From NCBI GenBank assembly GCA_002505355.1, contig DAUW01000048.1, positions 1 through 24,986 of the forward strand: a stretch of 24,986 nt of DNA, written 5' to 3'. The DNA is from Euryarchaeota archaeon UBA229. Lineage in GTDB: Archaea; Thermoplasmatota; Poseidoniia; Poseidoniales; Poseidoniaceae. Each line of letters begins with the position of its first letter. Positions within the stretch are counted from its first letter, which is position 1. The position numbers and the translations under genes were made by a program. The notes beneath the pieces are model-generated. The model made no database searches. It was not told the origin of the DNA and worked only from the letters and a program-made list of their open reading frames with translations. Shown here piece after piece: positions 9,201 through 18,000 of this stretch.

Positions 9201-10697
9201 TTGCATGTCGTTGTTTTGCACATTGACAATTCCACCTTTTATCCGCAAAGCGTCACCGACGTTATTCTTTACAACATTATTGTACAAAGTTGCCGAGGCA
9301 CGGAAAATATGTATTGCTGGACACTGGAAATCTCCGCCATACATTTTTTCAGAATTGCACGTACCTGTGTTAGTGTCAATAACGTTATTTTCCATGTATA
9401 GCCTAGATTCTGATGGTTGAATTGACGGCCAGCCGCTGTCTCTGTAGTGATACTCACCATGAACAACTGCTTCTTTTCCGGTATTTGAGATGTTATTACC
9501 AATGGCAGTTACCTCAGATGTGCCATAAATCCACAATCCGTTGAAGCCGCCAATCGGACCTATTGTGTTATCATACAGCTCAGCTGTTGATGACCGGATT
9601 GCAATTCCCGAGCCCTGCTCAGCTCCAGAGACTGTGTTTCGAGAGGCAGATATTATTGCTTGATCATACGCAGTAATCCCAGCACCTTCCGCTGTTGTTA
9701 ATGTGTTATCATCAATAACGAGGGTGTGCTTAATACTGCCAGTTTGTTTGAAACCGTTGGTGTTTACCGCTGCACAGTTTATATCAATAACAGAATTTGT
9801 AATAGAGCCAGAAGACTGTTTGAAAAATGCCCCATAACCGTTCTCTGTAATCGATATATCGTTAATAGCAATGTATGAATTATCAGCATAAATCATTTGT
9901 ATGCCTGAGCCACTGTTGCCACACGAGCCTTCAGCATCGCCGGTGAATGATGAACCGGATATAGTCATTGGATCTGAAATCCCGGCTCCTGCTCCTAACG
10001 CATCAATTGCACTACGCTTGCCGAGTGAGTATGCGTCAACGCCCAGAGTGAATGTTGAGTCAGAAATTGTTGGATTGGCTAAATTAGTTAGGAAAATGTT
10101 AGAAGTATTGGTGTTGATGAAGTTCAGTCCATTTGCCGTAGTCCTTGGCCCATCAAAGATTAATGCGGCATATTTTGCGTTTGGATTTCCCCCGACGAAG
10201 TAAATGTATTCATAGCCGAAGGCGTTTTCAAAATTTACGAAATTTAATCCGGTTTTTGATTCATCGATGGTGTTTCTAATTATCATTCCAGAGCCACATG
10301 CAGCATCTATGCTTCCATAGCACGGGCCCCTTACGAGATACTCTGACTCAGACGGTAGACTCCAAGTAAAACTTACAGCATCTGCTGGGGAGCCATCAGA
10401 TGGAGCGCCACAGGATCGCGAGGCGACACATATTGCGCCTCTAACATCAATGTGTTTGCCGTATGGAATGTTAATTGTGGAACCAGCATTCACCACAAGA
10501 GTAGCACCGGGTGCAACCGTAACATTATCTGTTAGCGTGTGAGTTCCAGTCCAGGTTTCTTGACCGTTGAGTAATCCCTCGGTGGTTTGATTGATTCCAG
10601 CTGCTGAGACAACTGGCACAGTAATCATGGACAGCATTACCGACATAAACATCAAAACTATCATTGATACGCTTTTCTTCTTAAGATTGGAAGACAT
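6291..10697 (-). CDS. Large anchored surface protein: beta-helix, Ig-like domains, C-terminal membrane helix and cytoplasmic tail
   Basis: 1468 residues. A Sec-type signal peptide (basic KKK at 6-8, hydrophobic core, likely cleavage near A32/A33) is followed by a right-handed parallel beta-helix region (about 45-560), recognisable from short recurring N-N-x-I/V and S-G-I strands. Next come a Cys/Asp-rich CSDGYDNDGD motif (about 716-738), several Ig-like or cadherin-like beta domains (about 770-1355), a glycine linker, one transmembrane helix (about 1360-1385), and an 83-residue acidic then Gln-rich tail that ends with the aromatic motif GWLWDAQSNQWVPDP. It presumably acts outside the cell, binding polysaccharide, ions or other cells; no glycosidase catalytic residues could be assigned. 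The start is supported by GAGGGG five bases before the ATG. It is followed within 12 bp by a STAND regulator gene. Substrate and function are unknown. Confidence 0.8.
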   Translation of the reverse strand: MSSNLKKKSVSMIVLMFMSVMLSMITVPVVSAAGINQTTEGLLNGQETWTGTHTLTDNVTVAPGATLVVNAGSTINIPYGKHIDVRGAICVASRSCGAPSDGSPADAVSFTWSLPSESEYLVRGPCYGSIDAACGSGMIIRNTIDESKTGLNFVNFENAFGYEYIYFVGGNPNAKYAALIFDGPRTTANGLNFINTNTSNIFLTNLANPTISDSTFTLGVDAYSLGKRSAIDALGAGAGISDPMTISGSSFTGDAEGSCGNSGSGIQMIYADNSYIAINDISITENGYGAFFKQSSGSITNSVIDINCAAVNTNGFKQTGSIKHTLVIDDNTLTTAEGAGITAYDQAIISASRNTVSGAEQGSGIAIRSSTAELYDNTIGPIGGFNGLWIYGTSEVTAIGNNISNTGKEAVVHGEYHYRDSGWPSIQPSESRLYMENNVIDTNTGTCNSEKMYGGDFQCPAIHIFRASATLYNNVVKNNVGDALRIKGGIVNVQNNDMQTESFAVNISHHDDNYGNKYGSIGYFSGNTFVGALQVYNITESMVTIQSENIPAPGGNELYPINLQWLGAECPDVQNECLKLPNTANMPPAGMPMALELVNNSTVLSYAGLQNFDTSKIHVNNQQSAWGNQVREGELVKFRVKSSNVDVDGATVIIKDAIGTPLYTLTTNSQGYTEEVTLASNFYLDRNLNHVVGESNVQVQLANASGGPPIVRTLDENTCSDGYDNDGDTLTDDADDDCINSREIPQYKVEAFKFGKGVMEYDFVLTGPVDDIIALQNMAPSVTVEQPELTSFARIIALSGTAWDGEAPPYASDVIAQQKQFGYVEDVQIQPPGSDVWLSAVDTSNSGGEITQSSYPFSTWAFQYDMSNHPEGEGDVTFRVRSFDGLEYSPITVKKYKLNLEAPSIVVNTPAQNSQHDPNSPKGSVVSFSGTASDPYFGVNGNDIKEIWFEITEDSNPQFTSKFAITPSPGETLSAWQYDWDYRTYASGDYTFKIWAADSDFCKDDTSDETCVVVTLNLKISNENARPNIALDNPLNNDVIRGSESTAISGYVWDNDGIITRVDIDIYKNGRDSGSAANTISITQNLIQAGEFNTSWNQNTIWKTNNLPHNSAYEIVVRSFDGESYSEEETRFITIDNSVDNSPPTFNPDGWANTVVVYCDANSKSLDRCGVGATFDLTEYFTDPESGLLRYDVYNDPSISTDDLYYDYVSISAEGIATYNPPTTRSDDISQWSLAQLKFVATDNADLWEVSRNVNVIVKSVTFEVLREGSGVISDAEPAIFSGQGLPNSLVKARFDSSSGQMINSTRVLPDGTWSMQISASQLGSKDTREVVFEMDGQIFSDSAGDDTLFRLSSAAESEGGGILLYVIIAVVVVAVLIAVGAFFFTFEEYDDEDEYPGAQQVQEDPYAWAKAKQASSAEQQAIQQQIAAQQVAANQPVVQQTSQHPGWLWDAQSNQWVPDPNYVNEQQ
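8484..8552 (-). other. Cys/Asp-rich putative metal-binding motif within the beta-helix surface protein
   Basis: This segment encodes residues 716-738: a Cys, then DGYDNDGD, then an Asp run (DDADDDC) ending in a second Cys. Asp/Asn spaced as DxDxDG between two cysteines resembles the short calcium-binding or MopE-like putative metal-binding repeats of extracellular proteins. It sits between the beta-helix part and the Ig-like part, where it could stiffen the junction. Metal binding is inferred from residue spacing only. Confidence 0.5.
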
Positions 10698-10702
10698 ACT
10701 TA

Positions 10703-10708
10703 CCCCTC
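10703..10708 (-). promoter_or_regulatory. Ribosome binding site of the beta-helix surface protein
   Basis: GAGGGG on the minus strand, ending five bases before the ATG at 10697. It is complementary to the archaeal 16S rRNA 3' end core (CCUCC) and fixes the start of the surface protein gene. Confidence 0.7.
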
Positions 10709-10730
10709 TACCAAGCCCTACCTAATGAAA

Positions 10731-10740
10731 GAATATAATA
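10731..10740 (-). promoter_or_regulatory. Probable TATA box for the surface protein / STAND regulator unit
   Basis: The 129-bp gap between the protease and the surface protein is very AT-rich. On the minus strand it contains TATTATATTC, centred about 39 bp before the ATG at 10697. With the usual archaeal distance of about 25 bp from box to transcription start, the leader would be around 13 nt and would still contain the GAGGGG site. Other AT-rich stretches in the gap (10757-10790) are alternatives. Prediction from sequence only. Confidence 0.45.
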
Positions 10741-10826
10741 CTGCGGATACATTGATTTTTTTAATAATATCAAATTATCGAAATAGTATCAATTCCACAT
10801 AATGAAAAATTGAGCCATTCTAGTGA

Positions 10827-12041
10827 TTACTGACAATCAGGTAAGTTCCTAATTTCATCCAACCAATTACCTGCATGTAGTTCACCATAACCTGCTGTAT
10901 TATCGTGAACTGCCCCCCCGCCTTCAGTACTGAGTCGTAGTGCTTCCTTTACCATATCTATACAGGATCCATCGGAATTTAATTTTGGTTTCATATTGGG
11001 CTGGTCCTCAAGAATAAGGGCAAGTGCAGCAGTAACGAACACAGTAGCATCCGATGTGCCGCTGCTCGAATACCATGTATCACCCCGGCCAGTACTAATA
11101 ATGAACTCCCCAGGTGCGATTATTTCTGGCTTGAGATTTGGGTTGGTTCTTTGTTCACCACTAGCTAGAGTTTGTGAACCCATTGAACTATTCGACCATA
11201 CTTGGCCGCCTTTTGTTGAGGCACCGACTGATATTGCACGATCCACGTTACTTGGGACTGATACTTTGCCGTCATCAGCCAAACCGCCGTCGTTGCCAGC
11301 TGCAGCAACAACATATATCCCCATATCAACTGCTTTCCTCGTGACCGAAACCGACGGGCCCTCTCGCATCATTCCATCAGTTTGCGTCCCGCCAAGAGAA
11401 AGCGAGATTATGTCAGCAGAAAATTCGTCAATACACCAATCAATTGCTTGTGCCACCTCAGCTTCATCAGCAGTGTTCTTACCATTACCATCATCGCCAA
11501 GTGCTGCGACCACTGCTAAATCGATATTAGGCGCCATACCAACTTGGTGCGACTGCGCAACCAAGAGCCCTGCCATGAGAGTCCCGTGTGCTAAGAATCC
11601 ATAATCAACTGGCGTTAGTGAATCGCCAATCATGTCCTTAAACACAATCTCAACGCCGTTGAATGCAGGGTTTGACAAATCTATACCAGTATCAACAATG
11701 CAGACTCTAACACCTTCTCCAGTAAGACCGTCAAGCGACGCATCCGAAAATCCCGCTTGCTCAGCCGCCCATTCAGATTTGGGTGGTGGTAAATCAACCA
11801 ATAAATATCCAGATTGCCAAACCCACAGCAATAATACCGCCAAGATTGCAAACAATATACCATTGGTGACAATGAATTTGTTGCCTCTTACTCGATTAAT
11901 TGGCGTTGGTACCGCTGGTGCCCAGCCGGTAACCTCTGCCCGCCAGTCGTCTTGAAAACCCACTGCGGAGGGATCGATTGCTGATAGTATTCTATCATCA
12001 TCTGGCTCTGGTAGTAACTCAACAGAGTCTAGACTTCCCAT
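10827..12041 (-). CDS. Membrane-anchored subtilisin-like serine protease (S8 family)
   Basis: 404 residues. The catalytic triad is visible: D117 in VCIVDTGID, H152 in AHGTLMAG, and S330 in SSSGTSDAT, with the oxyanion asparagine N250 in AAAGNDGG. An acidic ~55-residue N-terminus precedes a single hydrophobic helix (about 57-78), suggesting N-inside anchoring with the protease domain outside the cell. There is no classical signal peptide and no clear I9-type propeptide between helix and catalytic domain. The residues after the catalytic Ser (GTSDATVFVTAA) depart from the common GTSMAAPHVAG. The ATG at 12041 follows a GGTG stretch; in-frame codons upstream reach a stop without another good start. 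It begins 46 bp after the oligosaccharyltransferase stop, so cotranscription is likely. Substrates are probably envelope proteins (inference). Confidence 0.88.
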   Translation of the reverse strand: MGSLDSVELLPEPDDDRILSAIDPSAVGFQDDWRAEVTGWAPAVPTPINRVRGNKFIVTNGILFAILAVLLLWVWQSGYLLVDLPPPKSEWAAEQAGFSDASLDGLTGEGVRVCIVDTGIDLSNPAFNGVEIVFKDMIGDSLTPVDYGFLAHGTLMAGLLVAQSHQVGMAPNIDLAVVAALGDDGNGKNTADEAEVAQAIDWCIDEFSADIISLSLGGTQTDGMMREGPSVSVTRKAVDMGIYVVAAAGNDGGLADDGKVSVPSNVDRAISVGASTKGGQVWSNSSMGSQTLASGEQRTNPNLKPEIIAPGEFIISTGRGDTWYSSSGTSDATVFVTAALALILEDQPNMKPKLNSDGSCIDMVKEALRLSTEGGGAVHDNTAGYGELHAGNWLDEIRNLPDCQ

Positions 12042-12087
12042 GACCGCACCAACAGGAACTTCACCTGCTTGACATTTAATCTATTGT

Positions 12088-15000
12088 CTAGAATCGCGTA
12101 CTGCCACGGTTACGAGCAACTTTCAATCCACCGTATCCGACCAGTATTGTCAATCCGATAATTACCACCATGAACCAGCCTGAGGTTGGCTCAGAGGTAT
12201 CAAGAATGGTTTCTTCTTGGTAATCAAATGGCTGGACAGACTTGTCGACAGATGAGGCATCCTCGCCTATGACATCTACAGAAATTGCAAATCTGTTGAA
12301 CTTCTTGGTTGATTCATCTAGGGTGAATGTTGCATTAAATGTCTGACCTGCGGCAATACTAACAGTCTGGTTACCGATTATCTGAACGACTTCATTGCCA
12401 GCATCATTGGTTAGGTTAACCGAGACTAATACCGTACTTGCAGTTCGGTACCCACTATTTGTTATTGGTACAACAAGTTGGCCCGGTTGGCTTTCATACA
12501 CTTTGGTCAGTTCCTGTGAAAGAGTCTCGTCAACAGAAAGTGCAATCTTGGCAGATTGTATTGCGACAGTTATTGTTTCGGAGGTCTCTCCATCTTCGCT
12601 AGTAATAGTAACTGTTGCTTCTATTTCTCCTTCAGTGAACGATTCAGGTGCGAATACCGAGAACTGTTGTGTTCTTTGGTCGTCCTTTGAAATCGTTAGT
12701 GTGCTGGTAGTTGGGGTTATTTGCCAGCCTTCCAATAGGTTGTCAGCTAGTTCGATATTGTATGTGTCATCACCATTACCTGTGTTGGTAACAGTGAACG
12801 AGAATGTACCACTACCACCAGGTGAGACACCTGTTTCTGTTATCGCATTGGTGATATCCATACCGTAGTATTGAGGAACATTCACTCTAACATCAGTCAC
12901 GCTAGAAACACCCGATTCACTAGATACTTCTAGTTTGATTAGGTGGCCATCATCCAAGCTAAGTGATTCTGTAACATTTGGCAATAGTATTCTCATTTTG
13001 ACCGTTGTTGAAATAGCGACCGTGTCATCGCTGAGGTTTTCCCCAATGCCCAAGGTCACTTCAGTTTGGTCAGTCCACTCAGAACCGTTGTATACTTCTA
13101 CCCTCCAATTTGCAGAATCTGCTGTGTTGCTTACACGTCCACCAACAGTTAGGATGTCGCTTGTCTCTGTTCCCTCGTAGTTTATTTCAAGGTCGAACTC
13201 GATATCTTCGTAAGATTCTCCGTTAGCAATAGAGGTAAGCGCACTTGTTTCAATGAAGGTTGCATTAACGATGGAAGATTGGTTAATTGTTGCGTTTGTG
13301 TTTGAGTTAAGTGCTCTTGTGTATGACAAACGAACATCGATTATTCCCTGTTCAACAGTTCCGAAAGATGTCCCGGAGTATTCCATTTCTAGTAATCGCT
13401 CATGTTGTATCGTAGTGAATTCAGACGAAAGTTGGAAATCACCTACAGGTAACAACAGATCTAATCCTCCACTAGCATCTAGAGTGTAGTTCCATGTTGC
13501 GTCTAAGCCAGTGTCAATTGTTACTTGAACTGGTGCGGTTAGATAATTGCTGCCGGTACTCTCGGCACCAGCATGGTGCTCTGCCAGTTGAATATCTTGC
13601 CAGTGTGATTCAAGGCTGAGATAACCACCAGACGTCATTACCATCTCCAAATCGCCTCCATCATCAATACCTGCATCAAGGTAACCGATTGAGATGCCTC
13701 CAGTGTTGTCATCTTTAACGGCGCTCTCAACAACTACAATCCAGTTGCCTGGTTCGACGGTTGTAGACCACGAAAGTTCACCGTTTTCATATACACCAGA
13801 CAATACGATCGCATCGATATCTCGACCTGTTTCAGGATATAGAGTAATCACTGCATCGGTTAAACTTGCCACCTCATCCTGCATTACTGAAGTTACTATA
13901 CCGCTTACTGCAACATTGTCAGCAATTATAGACAAATCGCGTACAATTGGGTTGTTTTCCACTGTGATACCTTGGCTGTCATTTGTCATGTAATATCCGG
14001 TAGAGTAGCCGGATTTTTCGATCGAAACATTGTAGGTGTCCATAATTGGTACCATTTGCGACCAAACGCCGAATTCATCTGTGGTAATTTCGTACATTAT
14101 AGTGCCGTCAGATGAACTTATTGACACATTGGCTTCGGTGACAATTTCTGTCAAATCAGCTATTTCATTCTCGTTGAAATCCCAGTATATTTTTCCACCT
14201 ATCAAAACTTCCAAGTCCACGGAAACTGTTCCCAGTTCTACACTAATTTGCTCAGTTGCAGCAAATGTGTAAGAGTCTTCTTCGATTATCCAACGTTGGT
14301 TATTGGTTTCCTTTTCTAGACTTAGCGTCCAACTACCCGGCATGATGCTGTCAGATATATTTCCGCTATCATCACTAGGCGTTAAAGTAACATTACCCAA
14401 CCCGTCATTACTTACGGCTATTACTCTCGCATCCGCCACATAATTATCGGTTAATGACTCGACAAGTGTCATGTTGACCGTTACCGCCTCTGCTAGCGCC
14501 AGCTCAATTCCGGTTCTAGCTTCACTATCATCATCAATTGATATTGGATATCTTAGTGTGTAGGTTGTATTGTCAGATTCTTGTGGAGAGACGATTACCA
14601 GCCAATCCCCGGCTGGAATATACTCACTAAAGTTACCACTTTCGTCGGTAGTTGCCGACAAAAATTGGTTTTTGGACTCGTTATACAACAAGAATTGAAC
14701 GTTCGAGAAATTGCCTGTGCCAACTGTCATCTTGCCGCTAAACAAACGCTCGTCGACAAATTCAATGAAAATCACTTCATTGTCTTCGATAAACATACTC
14801 GCAAATATTTGTTGGTTAGTTGAGAAAGTGTTGAAATCTGTAGCATTCTCATTGTCTGCATCAGTATAATTTGTTTGTATTGTATATAATCCAGGTAGCA
14901 GATCAATGCTGCTAGAGCCTTGGTCATCGAAACTTGATTGGTTGAGATTATACGTGTTATCGTCAAACTCTGAAATTATTTGGATGTCTGCGTATTTTGG

Positions 15001-18000
15001 AATGCTATCCGTACAGGAACCTGTCTTTTCCAATACTAGGCAAACTGAAAATTGTAGGGTTACTGGTTCCTGGTCAGAGGTTAACGAAATAAAACTTGAT
15101 TCAACAAAATTATCAACTTCGTAATCCTCAATCACAGTTATGTTGTATTCATCTTCTGAGCTGCCGAAATCATACAATCCGTTGGCAAGGCTTACGGTGA
15201 AACTTCCTGAGTTTGTCACTAGAGCTTGCCATTCTATGCCGTTGTTATCAGTTGCGACTATGGTTGGAACTAATCCGTCATAGTTTTGCGCATTCCAAGT
15301 TGCATTGGTATCAGCAACGGTTATAATACCCGAAACCGATGTCAACTTATTCAAGTAAATCTCACCAATATCTAGCATCGGTTGTTCGTTAGGTTGCACA
15401 TATTGGCCTACTCCGTAAGTATTGCCTGTTGTCGCAGCTTTGAGCACATAAACAAGGTCTCCAGGTACAATAATCGAGAAGTTTCCGTCAGCGTCTGTCT
15501 CTGTAGCAAATTCGACATCTCCTGAGGAAAGTGATACGTCCAACAATGTAGCAGCAGTGGTATTTGCTGCTATATCGCTGTCAGTCCATGTTTCGTCATA
15601 GTCTACAGTGTAAGCGAGAATTGTCCCACTGATTGTTGTCGCTGGAGAATACTCAAGATCAAAAATTAGGTTTTCATCAACTATTGAGAATTTGGAATAT
15701 AAGTAATATTCTGAATATTCGCTTTGTTCTATTGTATATTCTCCGACTATCAGTTCCAAATCAATCGTACCGTCTTCGTCAGATACGTAGTCTTCGGAGA
15801 TACCAAGTATATTGGTTACCGAAAAGTTTTGGTTTGCTGTATCGATAAGAGCAAGCCCATCCGCGTCGGTTGGTGAAACTAGGTTAATGGTCACATCAAA
15901 TGTTTCGGGAATAATCGAGAGCGGTTCGAGCAACTCTGTCTCGTCACCAACCAATAATTGACCCGATGCTTCATAGAAACCATCTGCGTCTAGGTCTATT
16001 CTGTACTCATATTCGCCCGGGGACACTGGCCCGTACTTGTAGCCACCAGTTTCGTTGGTAGTAACGGTTACTGGATTGGCGTCCTCGGTCAAGGTATCAA
16101 TTATCTCAAACGAAGTATTGGCAAGCACACCACCAGTGGAATTTGTCAAATTACCCGTGATTAAGGATCCTGGCATGCTCAAAGTTAGACCAAATTCAGC
16201 AGTTATTCCTACTTGTACTGTTTGGGGAAGTAGGACTTCTCGACCGTTTTCCAAGTTGGCAAATGCCTCATATTCCCCTGGAACAATACCTGTTTGGTAG
16301 AATGAACCAGGACTTACCATTTCTCCGGAGAATGTACCCGAGCCGACAAATCGGCCGGTTCCATTGAACGTTCCAGTTCCCTCGAACTCGCCGATGCCCT
16401 CAAACGATGCACCGTCATGTTGCTGAACCAACACTGTGTCTCCGACCGAGGTAAACCTTCCATTTGCTGAAACTTCGCCTTCAATCATGTATACTGGTAA
16501 TTCACCAGAATTATCCTTGAGACAGACAGTCTCATTCACTGGCATTGTTACATTAGTTGCATCATCTTGATCAACCACACAGTCGGTGTCGAAATCATCT
16601 GCTAAGTCAATCCACGATGCTTTAATTTCTCCAGTTCCATTCCAGGTTCCATTTGCGACGTACGTTCTACCATCACTGATGGTTCTGGTGAATGTTCCGT
16701 GGAAGTCTAATACCGACGCAAGTCCCTCACTGCTAAATGTTCCGTTCTCAGTGAATGTTGCTTGACCTGTTCCTTGAATAGTTCTTCTTTCATCGGTACT
16801 GAAAGAGCCGTTAGTTGTAACTACCACAACATCATCTGACGTGCCGTCGACGTTCCTCAGAACCAGGGTCGTGTCAACAATTGGTTCTCCGTTAAATGAA
16901 TCGTCGCCAAACCAGGTCAGCTGGCCAGAAATTCCGCTGCTATCCACCTCGATGTTCATACTATCAGAGAAATCAGCAGTTCTGTTCGCCTGTTCGCCTG
17001 TTACATTGTAATGGGTTTCACCTAACCAAGTCATGTTTGCAACATTGCCAAGTATGGCAGTTATTGCGTTTATTTGTCTGGCATCATTTGTCTCAGAGAG
17101 CAAATCATTACTCACCAACTGCATGTAACTACCATCACTAAAAGTTGCTCTTGCAGGCTCTGGGTCGAAGGTACCAACAAATGCTGACACCCTTATCTTT
17201 CCTGCAGGTGCAAGGAAAGACCACTCGCCATTTTCATCGGCGTCGGTGAATCCAATAGGAACCCAATATGTTGAGTTGTCAGTGTCGACCGCCCCCTCTC
17301 CGGAAAATGCGTCACGTTCAATCAGCAATCTCACGCCTGGAAGAGCTGCGCCATTATCACTCATTGATACAGAGCCGCTTATCTCAGCACCAGAATAATA
17401 CTTGAGAATCTTTACTCTCCCATTAGGGTCGAATGTTGTGTTGCTGTCTTCATCATACCAGTTTGCGATGACGAAATGGTTCATCATTGCGCCGGGGAGT
17501 GGTGGTGCTTGTTGCAGCACAGAGTTAGGACTGCCGCCTTGACCAAACCTTTGACCCGGCTGTGGGTTAGAAAACGCAGTGTCAATTCCTAGCGATGAGG
17601 CACCATAGCCCACATAAGTCCTAGCAAGCATGGTTTCAAAGAATTCTGACTGATGGTCGACCCTAACATCTTGCACCTGAAGTGGTTCAATGTCGAGCCC
17701 CGCTTGTTGGTCTAGGAAATCATTGGTCATTGACTCATCAACTTCTTCTCTAGTCATTTCGAAATTTCTGTCCCCTCTCGAGGTCTCATACACTTCGCTC
17801 ATGAAGGTCGCAATATCTTGTCCACTCAAAATTGTAGGTGCACCAAAGATACCCATTGGTTGGCCAAAGTTATAGTCATAATCAGCAGTATATCGCCCTG
17901 CTTTTGGATAGAGTCTGTTGTCGATTGCGAAGTAACGTATTTCGTGATCTCTTGAAATCATGTCGCCTGGAAGTCCGTCATAATCCTGCACGTGATAATA

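Noticed and set aside
10996..11604. A 202-codon open frame on the plus strand, antisense to the protease gene
   Set aside because: It lies wholly opposite a gene with a complete catalytic triad, its translation has no recognisable motif, and its Ser/Pro/Ala-rich composition is typical of antisense shadows.
12395..12868. A 157-codon plus-strand open frame opposite the end of the oligosaccharyltransferase gene
   Set aside because: Antisense to well-supported CARDB/NEW3-like coding sequence; composition is Ser/Val-rich without a family signature or ribosome-binding site.
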